Source: Siphonodentalium dalli (taxonomy: Eukaryota > Mollusca > Scaphopoda > Gadilida > Siphonodentaliidae). Taken from it: a stretch of 64,000 bases of DNA. The stretch spans positions 232,188,944 to 232,252,943 of the forward strand of contig CP136061.1 of NCBI GenBank assembly GCA_032622095.1. The letters run 5' to 3'. Below, piece after piece: positions 22,903 to 36,038 of the stretch. Position numbers and translations under genes: made by a program. How positions within the stretch are numbered: position 1 is the first letter of the stretch; each line of letters starts with the position of its first letter. The notes beneath the pieces were generated by a model that ran no database searches, was not told the DNA's origin, and was given only the letters and a program-made list of their open reading frames with translations.

Positions 22903-23996
22903 ATGGAGTTCGACGAGAACGACGAGTCATATCTATATAACCCCATATCCGAGGAAGAAATTTATAGGAAAGCTGAACAATTGCAAGGCCGGAGGTACTG
23001 ATCAAATAATTAACGAACATATTATGGCTTCAGTAAATGAGATGATGCCTATTCACGTTTGCCTTTTTAACCTGGTCCTAAATAGTGGATTATTTCCCCA
23101 AGATTGGGCAGTTCGTCTAATACAGCCCATTTATAAGGGGTCGGGTGACCCAAATATATATATATATGCCAGAGTCTTACCGAGGTATCAACACTTTTGA
23201 TCTGTTTAACTCCGTTTTAGATAACCAATTGACCTCATTTGCAGAGGATATTGATTTAATCAGTAAGTCACAAACTGGATTTCGCAAAAGCCACTCCACT
23301 GTTAATATTATATTTATACTACATGCATTGATAAATATATACCTTCAGAGCGAACGGAAACAATACTGTACGTTTATTGATTTCAGCAAAGCTTTTGATA
23401 CTGTGTGGAGAGATCCACTATGGCTCAAATTGTTGAAATCAGATATAAACGGTAAGATTTTGCGGGTAATACGAAGCATGAATATTGAATATTAAATTAT
23501 GCGTAAAAAAATATAACTCACAGTCAGACTTTTTCGTGAGCAAGGTAAGTTTATTTCAAGGTGAAACAATGTCACCTTTCTTATTTTCCCTCTTCGTGAA
23601 CGATTTACAGAGGGTTTTTTAATGATTGTGCAAAAGAAAATCTGAATTTCAGATAGACGAAACAAATTTATTTTGCCGAGCATTTAGGATGGTACATCGA
23701 TATACTGTGCCTATTATATGCGGCTGGCACTGTCATTCTATCAGATTTAGGGGGAAATGTGAATCGCACACTATTAGCGTTTGCTAATTATGCTGAAGCT
23801 TGGAAACTTGAGGTGAAACATTAATAAGACCAAAGCAATTGTTTTCGCAAACAAGTTACCAAGAAATTTTCCTCTTTTCACATATAAATTGGCAGGGAAT
23901 ACAAATTGTAAAGGAATTCAGATACCTTGGGATTAATGTTTTCTACAATGGGAGATTTTGTCAGTACATAACGTGTACCACAAATACTGCGACAAA
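22903..23996 (+). pseudogene. LINE reverse transcriptase fragment, copy A
   Basis: Starts at EFDENDESYLYNPISEEEIY and continues through GGTDQIINEHIMASV, NSGLFPQDWAVRLIQPIYK, SQTGFRKSHSTVNIIFILHA and CTFIDFSKAFDTVWRDPLW, then FxGETMSPFLFSLFVNDLQ and KTKAIVFANKL...KEFRYLGINVF. This is the usual order of the fingers and palm of a non-LTR (CR1/Jockey-like) reverse transcriptase. Reading requires several frameshifts (for example near 22978, 23140, 23500 and 23650). The catalytic YADD box is replaced: the frame around 23706-23722 reads LLYAAGTVIL. Inactive. It shares the first ~730 bp with copy B, about 1.35 kb downstream. Confidence 0.85.
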
Positions 23997-24248
23997 GGCA
24001 ATGTAAACCCCCGTGTACGTGATATCACCAAACCCGAGGGTATCACCAAACCAGATCATGAAGTTTTGATAAATGATCATATCTTCCCTCAGAATAATCT
24101 ATATATCTCCCAGTTAAATGGTGTTATCCACTATTCAAAACATAATTTCGCAAAGCGGAATGTTCTCTCAATGGAACCATAGCTTGCACTCACCCCGATA
24201 AATTTAATAGAAATTCCGGCTCATTTCCGGCTCATTTCCATTGTAGAT

Positions 24249-24960
24249 ATGGAGTTCGACGAGAACGACGAGTCATATCTAAATAACCCCATATCCGAGG
24301 AAGAAATGTATAGTGCCATAGGGAAGCTGAAAAAAAATTCAAGGTTGGAGGTACTGATAAAATTATTAACGAATATATTAAGGCTTCAGTAAATGGGATG
24401 ATGCCCATTCACGTTCGCCTTTTCAACCTGGTCCTAAATAGTGGATTATTTCCCCCAAGATTGGGCAGTTCGTCTAATACAGCCCATTTATAAGCCCAAA
24501 TATGCCAGACTCTTACCGAGGTATCACACTTTTGAGCTGTTTAACTCCGTTTTAGATAACCGATTGATCTCATTTGCAGAGGATATTGATTTAATAAGTA
24601 AGTCACAAACCGAATTTCGCAAAAGCCACTCCACTGTTGATAATATATTTATACTACATGCATGGATAAATATATATCTTCAGAGCGGACGGAAACAATA
24701 CTGTACGTTTATTGATTTCCGCAAAGCTTTTGATACTGTGTGGAGAGATGCACTATGGCTCAAATTGTTGAAATCGGATATAAACGGTAAGATTTTGAGG
24801 GTAGTACGAAGCATGTCTACGAATATTAAATTGTGCGTAAAAAAATGTAACTCACAGTCAGACTTTTTTGTGAGCAAGGTAGGATTATTTCAAGGTGAAA
24901 CAATGTCTCCTTTCTTATTTTCCCTCTTCGTGAACGATTTACAGTGTTTTTTTAATCCTT
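24249..24960 (+). pseudogene. LINE reverse transcriptase fragment, copy B
   Basis: The second copy of the same LINE segment starts at the same EFDENDESYL point (24249). The long open stretch 24441-25022 carries WAVRLIQPIYKPKYA, then SQTEFRKSHSTVDNIFILHA, CTFIDFRKAFDTVWRDALW and FQGETMSPFLFSLFVNDLQ. Homology stops near 24955, before the YADD region, after which unrelated sequence follows. A frame change near 24335-24460 separates the beginning. The order and motifs are those of a CR1/Jockey-like reverse transcriptase; truncated at both ends. Confidence 0.85.
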
Positions 24961-25287
24961 TGTCCATAGTATGTATGTATGGACATGGGTACTATGACTA
25001 TCTTTTTGTGCCTGGGTCCTAACCTAACTACATGTATTGTAGGCTAGGTCCATGGCTAACATATTGGTGGCTGGCCCTATGTTCTTCATATATAGTAGAG
25101 TGGGTTCGTGACTTACATTATACATCTAGCTGTGTGGGTCTATGTATATAACGTTTATGGTCATGCCTCATATTAAATATAAGCAACAACTTTTCTACTC
25201 TCACTTTGAATTCCCGATATCTGAACTGATGGAGCATAGCGGATAATTGTACCATATGAAAACTAAATTTGTAGAACATTCTGGTTA
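24961..25287. other. No feature recognised
   Basis: Begins at the break of LINE copy B with ATGTATGTATGGACATGG-type sequence. No gene or repeat seen. Confidence 0.3.
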
Positions 25288-25740
25288 GGCTCACACTAAC
25301 AACATTTGTAATTGTTTTCACCATAAAAAACGAGTTTAGTTAAAACTACCATAATATCATATGTGCATTTTTGTTTTTCGGGTATCACCCTAGCAACAGT
25401 TACCACTCGTATAAGTAAGAATTAAGTGTTATTTTGTTCAGCCAGCTCAACACTAACAACAAATATTATAATTGTTTCAACATAAAAGTGCTATTTGGTG
25501 TAGTTTAGTTTCTCAAAGCTACCAGTCATATGTGCATTTTTTGATTTTGGGTGTGTCCCTAGCAACCGTCACCCCCTGTAAGTAAGGAATATGATAACTT
25601 GTCAGTCAGGTCAAAACTGACAACAATTATTTTCACAATAAAATGCTACACGACGTAGTTTAGTTTGTTAGAACTCACACATAATATCAGTCATATGCAT
25701 CAATTCGATGCCGGGTAGTTGCCTAGCAACCGTTGCTAAG
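25288..25740. repeat. Degenerate tandem repeat, three units of ~155 bp
   Basis: Each unit has AC-AACAAC...TAATTGTTT(T)CA(C)xATAAAA, then TAGTTTAGTT..., then CATATGTGCATTTTT (or CATATGCAT) and CCTAGCAAC-GT-AC followed by TAAGTAAG in two units. Unit starts are about 25288, 25444 and 25604. Confidence 0.7.
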
Positions 25741-26728
25741 AAGAGCCTGTCGCGAATGTCGCCACATGTGAAAATGAGCAGTAGCGTATAAGGAACATAT
25801 GTGCCAAGTTTCATGCTTTTATCACCATTTTCGCAGTTGTGGGGTTTTCTACAACAAGCGCTTGGACTAGCGGAAGAGCATTATGTGACGAGAGCCAGTT
25901 TAGGGGGTATTGTTGTGTTTTTACAAGTAGTAGTCACTTATCATAAGTATAGTGGCTAAATCCACATATGATATTGAAGGAGTGATATCTATGCATTTTT
26001 TAAAGCAAATTGCTCGCGCTTACGTAATGACTAGCCCGAGAAATTTGACATCGAATAACGACAGTTTGTCTGAAAAAATCGTCATTATGTTATTTTATAT
26101 CCATATCTACGAAATTCATTCCAATTCCCCCCGATGAATTAAATTCTCTTGTTCGAGAATTGTGTATTGAACAATATTGAGTACATTTGGTATATGCTTC
26201 GGCTGAACAAAATTTATACCATCCCATTATTCCCATGATTGTGAAAAATATAAGTTTGTTTTTTTATATGGAATAAATGGTATTTAATCAGAAAGCTCAA
26301 CTCGGATTTTAGGGGACTTTTCGTGTCGCGTCCGCGATGATATGGCCTAAATAATATTTTTAAAAATCAGCTTTCCCCGATTTATTTCCTTACTTTTCCC
26401 CATTCACGTCTAATGTGCCTGGACTATAACGTCCGTATGGACCATATTCCAATACAAAACTTGGGAACTTTTTGATATGCTGACCCGTTATGACAGGGAA
26501 CTTTATAACATCGAACAAACAAGGCAGTGAAAATATATATTTGTTAATACTTGTTCCTCAATAATCTACTTCACATTAGGGGTGGTATCAGCTCGATATT
26601 ACATGCTTTACTGTGACTATTGTGAACCGATATCGCAATAAACATTGAATTAATTATCCAAGAGAAATTCCATAATTGTAAGCGACGCAACCCAAAATGG
26701 CGCACAAAGTCAATTATATCGTGTATTA
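25741..26728. other. No feature recognised
   Basis: AT-rich sequence without a convincing ORF or repeat; contains AAAATGGCGCAC near 26694. Ends at TTA, the target of the next Harbinger-like copy. Confidence 0.3.
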
Positions 26729-28075
26729 GGGTGGATACACACATGCATGTAATTTATGTATGTAAAATCCATGTATTTTACATGGTCACACCAATTATTG
26801 ATAGCATTAGTCGGCTGCGCGCGATCTGACAATTTCAACAGGCGAGACAAGTGAGCAGTTATAAGCCATTATCAAACTAACTGCTATCAAGAAATTTCAG
26901 GCCAGTCATAAATTCTTTCATGGATACCGAAATGAATAAGTCCTGTCTGACATATGTTGCTGTTTTTCACGAGTTTTAATTCATTTCTAAAATTGGAATT
27001 GAGTCCGTCGATTTTATACTTGATTTGTTTCTCGTCATTTCAGGGTCATCCAAAATAAAAATAAAATGTGCAGAATTTGAATCTCTTTTAGGGCGATTGT
27101 GATACACGAGTGTTCAATGTCCCATTAAAGGCACGTGAGGCCTTAGTTGTCGAAAATATTTATATTTGTTCCAATCACCGTAAACAGAAAAACATTAAAA
27201 TGCATACAGTTTCGTTCATATATACCATGACCATCGCGTAAACAGCATGTTATCATAAAGATTTACTATATTTTACCTAAGCAAGAGCCTGATTGTGTTA
27301 CAGAAGACAGCACAATGCTGCTGGCTAATCACACACAAATGGCATAAACGCTCTTTATTCGTTCCATATCAGGAATTCACCAACAAAGAACGCTCTTTGT
27401 GTTTACCATCATAATATAAACAAACACCAGAAAAGTAACTTTTTATGCCTTTGTTTACATAACAATGGTCAAATATATGACAACAACATACTGTTTATGC
27501 GATATTTCTTATGTATATACGAACAAAGTCTGTCTACATTTTGTTGTTCTTTCTGTTTGTGGCGGTTTTTGACGGGTGGAAATATTTTCACAGGATACCC
27601 ACCGCCAAGGCCAACCGTACCTTTAACAATCCGATATGGTGCTCTCATGCCTTGAATAACAGGTATTTGAAAAATAAGACAGACATTACCGGTTCGTTGA
27701 GATTCCTCGGATAGTTTCAAAGCGAGCTCATGTGATAACATTCAATTGGGAACTCGTAGAGCCAGACAACCCTTTTCCCCGAATGAAGACACACAGCAAC
27801 ACTACCTTCTGTACTCTCAAAATTTAAACCTGTAATACTATGTTCATAATTATATGAATAGCATAAATTGCTGAATATTAGATTAATCACTCGTAGCAAA
27901 CAGATACGAGAGAAATGACTCTCGAGATCTGCACGTTCAGGGCTTGGCTCACTGTGGTCAAACATAGCCGCAATGATTGGGTTGTCAGCGGACACATATT
28001 ACATGGTCTGTATGATCCATGTAAAACGACAAATACACGACTTTACAGAGTTTACATGCATGTGTGTATCCACCC
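26729..28075 (-). mobile_element. PIF/Harbinger-like non-autonomous element, copy 2 (inverted relative to copy 1)
   Basis: GGGTGGATACACACATGCAT starts at 26729 and the complement ends at 28075. The left subterminal sequence (TACATGGTCACACCAATTAT) matches the right end of copy 1, so the orientation is reversed. Flanks are TTA and TAA, one mismatch from a TWA duplication. The length (1347 bp) is close to copy 1 (1355 bp). A shared internal segment encodes VINLI-SNLCYSYNYEH in both, probably by chance conservation rather than function. It contains no transposase I can recognise. Confidence 0.85.
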
Positions 28076-28099
28076 TAAATCGAGTTGGGTTCTTCACCT

Positions 28100-28760
28100 A
28101 CAGTGAAGTACATTATTAAGGAACATTTAATAACTAGTAAATCTAATCCTAAGATAAGACTAAGATAAGTTTAATAGGCAAAACATCCTTATAAGGACAG
28201 TATGCAAACATATTAATATATAGTTGTACATTGAACAATATAATAAATGATATAATAATAGATGGTAATATATAACCATTTAAGTAAAGCTGAATGTGCA
28301 TAGGGTCGTCTCGTCTTCATTTATTCATTGCTTATGAGGCGATGCTCATCGCGTGCGGAAAATAATTTTCGGATTATATGACATATTGAAGTGCATGAAT
28401 TTGAAATATTGTTGGATAGGATTTTGACAAGCTGTTCAGTTTGTGTCATGTTTTCAAAGTCTGGGAACTGTGTCTTCATAAGCGTTATTAGTTCGAGCCG
28501 CGGTGTGCGGTAAGCACTACATTCCAAAAGAAAGTGTTTTTCATCTTCAATAGCATCATCGGAACAAAATATACATAGTCTTTGTTCCAATGCCGTCGGT
28601 GGTTGGGTGTGGCGTCCCTTTTCAATAGCCAGTTTATGATTACTTATACGCAGTCTAGTAAAAACGATTCTGTTGTTCATTTGTTCGATTTATAAGGTTC
28701 CCTGTCAAAACTTCATATAGATTCCAGATTTTGTACTGGAGGAATGTGATCTCTACTGGC
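28100..28760 (-). pseudogene. LINE ORF2 C-terminal fragment
   Basis: The minus-strand ORF 28680-28321 reads TRLRISNHKLAIEKGRHTQP, EQRLCIFCSDDAIEDEKHFL and LECSAYRTPR. This is the cysteine/histidine-containing C-terminal region of CR1/Jockey-type ORF2 (LRISSHxLxIExGR, then CxxCxxxxIExExHFLxxCxxYxxxR). Upstream of 28680 the frame is shifted and the rest of the protein is lost. The region 28100-28320 is its likely 3' UTR, AT-rich with TAATAAATGATATAATAATA-like sequence. Confidence 0.75.
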
Positions 28761-29270
28761 GTTAACCAGAGTAGAGATTCATGGCATGCTCTAGAGCCGG
28801 CACTGCTTATTTCGCCCAATTTGGGCGGTTCTCTAGTGGTGGTTAATTGTGCAACGTGTGTGCCATGGAAAAACAGACGCAGCATTTGTGTAAATGTTAG
28901 CCCAAACTACATTTCGGCTACATTTGAAGTAACGACAGTTTTGTTATTTATTTCGAGGAATAATACGCATCAGATGAATTCAGCCCAAATATGTTAACAG
29001 TTTTCGTGTAAAACATTTGCAGTAGGTTAGCGTTATTTGGTATTTGTGGATGTCCTTTAACATGGCGAAAATAGACTACTGCGCTTGAACGAGCATGTGA
29101 ATTTGTCGTTTTTAATGTATAGCAACTTAATGATCAATAACAGAGGCATTCTCTGTCAAATACAGTCTAAATTAAACTACGCGTAAACGGGTATCTACTG
29201 TAAATTATAGAAGATGTCGGAATCGGCCTAATCGCCCCAGGGCCAACTCGCCCCAGTCGACGTATGCCAA
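28761..29270. other. No feature recognised
   Basis: Opposing short ORFs at 28655-28997 overlap without family support; the minus-strand one might be a shifted part of the neighbouring LINE. Nothing else seen. Confidence 0.3.
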
Positions 29271-29277
29271 TTCGGTA

Positions 29278-29712
29278 CACACTATAAAATATATCCGAAA
29301 TAAAAGTTGTATACGGGTGTTATATAGCGTTTGGTCCGTTGTTTCTGAATGAATATTATTGAAATTTGGTGTATATTTCCGGGCTGGGACATGGAATGCA
29401 ACAACGTTTGAATTGTTTTTAAATTTTTACAAATTTGTTGATTTTATTCTTTTTTTTTCGTTCTGAAACACACTATAAAGTGTATGCGACCGGCTCCAAA
29501 ATAAAAGGCGTGAGCGGACTTGATGTCGCATTATCTTCTTTGTTTATAAATGGACAAGACTGAAATTTAGTACATATGTCCGGGTTATGACATGGACAAC
29601 ATTAACATTTGAATTGTTCTTAAATTCACAAATTTGTTGATTTTATTCAACTTTTCGTTCTTTCATTCTATAAAGTGTAAACGGTCGGCCCCATTTAAAA
29701 GGTTAAGCGGCT
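29278..29712. repeat. Tandem repeat, two and a fraction units of ~190-197 bp
   Basis: Units start at CACACTATAAA near 29278 and 29468, with a partial third at about 29667. Shared words include CGxxxGGxxGACATGGA, TTTGAATTGTT(T/C)TTAAATT and ACAAATTTGTTGATTTTATT. Confidence 0.75.
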
Positions 29713-31523
29713 TATGTGCTTAGTGTTATAGTTAATCGGATTAACTAATTGGCGACTCTAAACTATTGTGTTTTGGGGTATTTGAGCTTTTTTGTGAAAT
29801 AATAATTTAGGACGTGAATACATTTATTTTAAATGATAACTTTATTTAATGATAATACACACATAAAATATAATAACGAACATGAGACATACATGATTTA
29901 TAAACTGTTAACAAAAGATAACAAATTCAATACATGACAAAGATGACTCAGTGAAGTTTATAAAGTGAACATAAAAATATTAAGGTAAGAATCTTATTAA
30001 GCATTACTAAACCCTTTAGCACAGACCACAGTCCACTTCACTCATCCGATCATCACCAAACTTCATATTTATCTTGATATTGATCTATCAGATGAGAGCT
30101 ATCAAATATTTTTTGAATTTCATAGGAAAAAATGGTCGCCAGCGGCCATATTGCATTTACGTTATATGTTATCGCGTCAGGTCGATATCTAGTATTACTT
30201 AGAAATTTCACCTTTCCAGATTCATAATTGCTCCATTGACTGTAACAGATGAAATTACCCCCCTCTTCGGATAGAGTGTCACTGAAACTTTATTTTGTCA
30301 GACAGTCTGTATATTCACTGATTATATGTGGCAATAATCTGTAATAAGATGTAGCACTATTTTATTTTATATTTACATGTAGTGCCGTTTTTATACAACA
30401 ATTCTACCCCTAGATCATCATGTGATCGACCATACATCGCGTGTGAGGACCTGGTTGAATTAAGGGGGGTTTTATGGATCACTTCTGTCCTCAAGCTAGA
30501 TTATATTTATGCCATTTAATGGCATGTTTCTAACGTGGAGGGGTAGATATACTTGAGACCCCACCGCTCTTCAATTCACACCAAGTTCTTAGCTGTCATG
30601 TTCGGATATTAGAACCCATAGCCATGATATATGATTTATTTTGTGTATACTAGTAATATAGTTATTTTCAGTACCTTTATATACCAGTACTGTGTATAAC
30701 AGTGCATATAAATGAATCCATGTGTACATGTATATTGATTCAACGGATTCAGTGGTTTTGTCCATCGGTCTATCAAATTTGCGGGGAAAACATGTCCACC
30801 AGCAATACACCCTGCTAAATTTCAAATTTGAATCAATTGGCGCACCCTGCAGCCAGCTTTTATTGGAGAACTTTTTCTCATGTGGATATTTTGGGTCACC
30901 ACTAGATGTGAGCCATATTTTGTTCTCAGACTTTCCTTGTGAAAACATCACTGCCAGCGGTGATCTTGAATTTTACTATTTTTATGGCTAAATAATTTGG
31001 TTGATCCTACATACGACATCCCTTGTCCGATCGTCATCAAATTCCACAATGATCTTCTGGATAACCAGGGTGAGAGTAATCTACTTTTTTCCGAATTTCG
31101 TTAAAAAACAGCAATTTGGTATCTTACTCTTTGCATGACTGAATTTTTAGCAACTGTACAGTCATATCCCTCATCTGATAGTCACCAAACTTCATATTTA
31201 TCTTCGGGGTGACAACTAGATGGGAGCTATCGAATGCCTTTTGGAAAACATTGTCGCCAGCAGTCATCTTCTATTTTGGTTTTTATATACATGTATATCT
31301 CTTCATGCGTATAGCCAGTATTACGTAGGTACTTCAACTTTCCGCATTCCTGTCATCATTTGAAATATAAAAATTTACCTGATACATGCACCCTTCAAAA
31401 TTTGTTTCGTCGTATCTATTTTAATGACCCGTATGGTAATATTGGTATAGATATATTTGTCAAACATTTCTTTGTACAATATACAGGTATTTAGTTCGTA
31501 ACTAAATCTAGAAATATATAATA
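29713..31523. repeat. Three diverged copies of a ~190 bp repeat, no gene
   Basis: Copies near 30045-30240, 30895-31080 and 31160-31350 share CATC-GAT(C/A)-TCA(C/T)CAAA(C/T)T(T/C)C, CACCACTAGATGTGAGC-like and GTCGCCAGC(G/A)G(C/T)CAT words. They are scattered in AT-rich sequence. Short ORFs such as 30722-30991 are not supported as genes. Confidence 0.45.
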
Positions 31524-33953
31524 CTAGCTGGTGGACCCGACTTCGTCCGGGATGTTCCCCTCTGATTTTCGGAGAATTGCGCGATTTAACCTTGAATTGA
31601 CCATTTTAAAGGTGAAGGTCATGTCGGGGTCACGATTTGACCCGTCCAAAACACTTCCCGGACAAAAGTTCCCGACAAAAGTACCCGTCGAAATCCGCCC
31701 GGCGTTATCCGATTTGACCTTGAATTGACAATTTTGAAGGTCAAGGTCAGGTCGGGGTCATGATTTGACCCATCCAAAACAATCCTGGGACAAAAGTAAC
31801 GGTAGGTATCAACTTTCGTTGAAATCCTTCCGTTTTACCAGATTTGACCTTGAATTGTACTTTTTGAATGTCAAAGTCAGGTCGGGGTCAGATTTGACCC
31901 GTCCAAAATACTCCCTGGAAATAATTTCCCCTAGGTATCAAATTTCGTCAAATCTGTCCGGCAGTTTTCCCGGCCATAGCTAACACACAAACAGACAGAC
32001 AAAAGTCCCAAAATATATATTAGACTAGCAGGTTAGCCCGCCACTGGCGGCAATCGTCAGAAACATGACATTTTTTTAATTAAAATTTTTAATATTATGT
32101 TTTTTTTTTATTTTTTAATATTAATTTAATGTTTTTAAAATTTAATTTATGTTTTTTTGAAATTTTTAATATTTATTTAATTATTAATTTAATTTAATTC
32201 TTTTTTATAATTTAATGGTTTTTTTATTATTAATTTTTATAATGAAAAATTGACCCGATGAAATCCCCCCTTCCTAGGAACGAAAGACAACGCATTCTTT
32301 GTTCTTCCCGTCGTGAAATCTCTCTGCGATAACATTGCATTGAATTGAAAACAAACGCTTCCCGTCGTGAAATCTCTCTGCATAATATTTCGAGTCTGCC
32401 GTACCCGTCCTAATGTCGTAAAATCTCTCTGCATAATATTTCGAGCGATAACATTGCATTGAATTGAAAACAAACGCTTCCCGTCGTGAAATCTCTCTGC
32501 ATAATATTTCGAGTGACTCCCGTCATACAGATAAGTAGATAGCGAAAACGACGCTCTTTATATAGACACTACGGAAAACGAACGCTCTTTATATATCAAC
32601 GCTATTAACCCCGAAGTGCCGATTGCGGTGAATTTGATGATTGGGAAGGGAGAAACGGTGCTCTGAGGTTCTCCAAAACGCAACCACGGTGGTGTCCGTG
32701 GGATTTTACACTTATATACGAAATTTGAGGTCGATGGGTGCAGTCGTTTTCGATTCTATAAAGTACACACACATATATATACGGAAGTCTCAAAATATAT
32801 AGTACTAGAAGGTGACCCGACTTCGTCCGGGCTATTAAAAAACCAAATTTCAAGTCGATTGCTCCACCCGTTTCCTTGATCTGGTCTGCGCATGCGCGAA
32901 GCTGGTGTCGCACGTGCTCGGCGACCCGATAAAATTCGTATCCGGGGCAAGATACATCCACATACCAAATTTCAAGTCGATAGCTACACCCGTTTTTGAG
33001 ATATATAGCCCAATGTCATTTGCGGATACCTCGGCCGGTGATGAGTTAACGCGACACAGTCAAATGCATCGGCAGTGTGAGAGTTAACGTAATCTAACTT
33101 TATGACCTCTGACGACGTCATAGAATTTACGCATTGATTTTATCCTGATAAAAGATCGCACCACTTGTACCTAATAATTGAGGCAGATAACTAAAACGGA
33201 TACATACATATTATATATCGTTGGAAAGATGAAGCCACACAGATTCTAACCGTGCAAATTATATGACTGGCAATTTATTATTCGCGCTATATCGTATCGA
33301 TTTGTGAGCACCGAACTGAAATATATTAGCGCAAAACGGCGTAAAAACAGATTTGACCTCCGCACGTGAAAAGTTGACCTCGCACGGACAAATAAATATG
33401 CCTATGTTCGTCTCCGGCCGAAAATACCCTAAAATACCAAATTTCATCGAAATTGGCTTAGTCGTTTTGGAGTCCATCGATTTCAAACAAACAAACACAT
33501 ACACACACACACACACACACAGATCTTTCAAAATATATAATAGATAGACTAGCTGATGTACCCGACTTCTTTTGGGCTATTTAGGGATTTCTTTGTGATC
33601 GCCTCCATCTGGACAGTACCCAGTATATACAGCGTCTGGACAAACTATTGTTCAATTGGTCCAGAAACATGCCTATATCAGCACGTTTGAGGACATGGTC
33701 CCACGTAAATTTGGACCCGTCCATATTGCTCCCGGGATCGAAGTAGTCCTACACACAAAGTTTTAGTCGGATCGGTCAAGGTCCAGAAACATGCCTATGA
33801 GCGAGGTCATTAAGTTGACACGTTAAATCCGAGTCGGATCGGTCGAGCAGTGTTAGAGTCTATAACACATACACACATGCATTCATACATACACACATAC
33901 ATACATACATACATACAGACATATATTCCAAAATGTATAATCGATAGCTAAAA
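31524..33953 (+). repeat. Forward half of a tail-to-tail array: four related blocks
   Basis: Four consecutive blocks each begin CTAGxxGGT/GATG-ACCCGACTTC and end in a microsatellite followed by CAAAATATATAxTAG. They start at 31524, 32025, 32805 and 33549. Blocks 1 and 4 hold GACCTTGA(A/C)-type words (CAAGGTCA, GGGGTCA) repeated several times; block 3 (32805-33548) is the single forward copy of the unit tandemly repeated at 34203-38435. The start CCCGACTTCGTCCGGG can fold into a short hairpin. No coding function; the open frames are by-products of repetition. Superfamily not assigned. Confidence 0.75.
32066..32515. repeat. Low-complexity T/A tract and minisatellite inside the second block
   Basis: 32066-32245 is almost pure A/T. 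From about 32305 to 32515 GTCGTGAAATCTCTCTGC recurs four times, in most cases followed by ATAATATTTCGAG and, alternately, CGATAACATTGCATTGAATT. Confidence 0.75.
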
Positions 33954-34202
33954 CAATTCTAAGGTAGATAGTTCACGGGCGACCTGATGCATGCATCTTA
34001 GTTTTCTTGTTTATCTTCATCGCGAGTTGCACTCATCGATAATTTCCTATAAAACTTTGAGTCTGTATTTGCATGAATGTTCATGCAGCGCACGATACAA
34101 ACATTACCATGCGCTATAAATTGAATGAATTTAAATTATACCCAACTTGAACTTTGCACATAATGTTTGCTTTTCTCGACAACATAATTTTAAGACGGGT
34201 CA

Positions 34203-35998
34203 TCTATTATATATTTTGAAAGATCTGTGTGTGTATGTATGTGTTTGTTTGTGTGTGTGTGTGTGTGTGTGTGTTTGAAATCGATGGAATCCAAAACGAC
34301 TAAGCCAATTTCGATGAAACTTGGTATTTGGATGTGTTTTCGGCCGGAGACGAACATAGGCATATTTATTTGTCCGTGCGAGGTCAACTTTTCACGTGCG
34401 GAGGTCAAATCTATTTTTACACCGTTTTGCGCTAATATATTTCAGTTCGGTGCTCACAAATCGATTCGATATAGCGCGAATAATAAATTGCCAGTCATAT
34501 AATTTGCACGGTTAGAATCTGTGGCGTTTCCTCTTTCCAACGATATATAATATGTATGTCTCCGTTTTAGTTATCTGCCTCAATTATTAGGTACAAGTGG
34601 TACGATGCTTTTATCAGGATAAAATCAATGCGTAATTTCTATGACGTCGTCAGAGGTCATAAAGTTAGATTACGTTAACTCTCACCCTGCCGATGCATTT
34701 GACTGTGTCGCGTTAACTCATCACCGGCCGAGGTATCCGCAAATGACATTGGGCTATATATCTCGGAAACGGGTGTAGCTATCGACTTGAAATTTGGTAT
34801 GTGAATGTATCTTGCCCCGGATACGAATTTTATCGGGTCGCCGAGCACTTGCGACGCCAGCTTCGCGCATGCGCAGACGAGATCTCGGAAACGGGTTGAG
34901 ATATTGACTTTAAATTTGGTATGTGAATGTATCTTGCCCCGGATACGAATTTTATCGGGTCGCCGAGCACGTGCGACACCAGCTTCGCGCATGCGCAGAC
35001 CAGATCTAGGAAACGGGTGGAGCAATCGACTTGAAATTTGGTTTTTTAATAGCCCGGACGAAGTCGGGTCACCTTCTAGTCTATTATATATTTTGAAAGA
35101 TCTGTGTGTGTATGTGTTTGTTTGTTTGTGTGTGTGTGTGTGTGTGTGTTTGAAATCGATGGACTCGAAAACGACTAAGCCAATTTCGATGAAATTTGGT
35201 ATTTGGATGTGTTTTCGGCCGGAGACGAACATAGGCATATTTATTTGTCCGTGCGAGGTCAACTTTTCACGTGCGGAGGTCAAATCTATTTTTACGCCGT
35301 TTTTGCGCTAATATATTTCAGTTCGGTGCTCACAAATCGATTCGATATAGCGCGAATAATAAATTGCCAGTCATATAATTTGCACGGTTAGAATCTGTGT
35401 GGCTTCATCTTTTCAACGATATATAATATGTATGTATCCGTTTTAGTTATCTGCCTCAATTATTAGGTACAAGTGGTACGATGCTTTTATCAGGATAAAA
35501 TCAATGCGTAATTTCTATGACGTCGTCAGAGGTCATAAAGTTAGATTACGTTAACTCTCACCCTGCCGATGCATTTGACTGTGTCGCGTTAACTCATCAC
35601 CGGCCGAGGTATCCGCAAATGACATTGGGCTATATATCTCGGAAACGGGTGTAGCTATCGACTTGAAATTTGGTATGTGAATGTATCTTGCCCCGGATAC
35701 GAATTTTATCGGGTCGCCGAGCACGTGCGACGCCAGCTTCGCGCATGCGCAGACGAGATCTCGGAAACGGGTTGAGATATTGACTTTAAATTTGGTATGT
35801 GAATGTATCTTGCCCCGAATACGAATTTTATCGGGTCGCCGAGCACGTGCGACACCAGCTTCGCGCATGCGCAGACCAGATCTAGGAAACGGGTGGAGCA
35901 ATCGACTTGAAATTTGGTTTTTTAATAGCCCGGACGAAGTCGGGTCACCTTCTAGTCTATTATATATTTTGAAAGATCTGTGTGTGTATGTGTTTGTT

Positions 35999-36038
<40 letters not shown>

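Noticed and set aside
33549-33580. CTGATG at the start of a CTAG block as a hammerhead ribozyme core
   Set aside because: The required GAAA and flanking stems are absent and the other blocks lack CTGATG.
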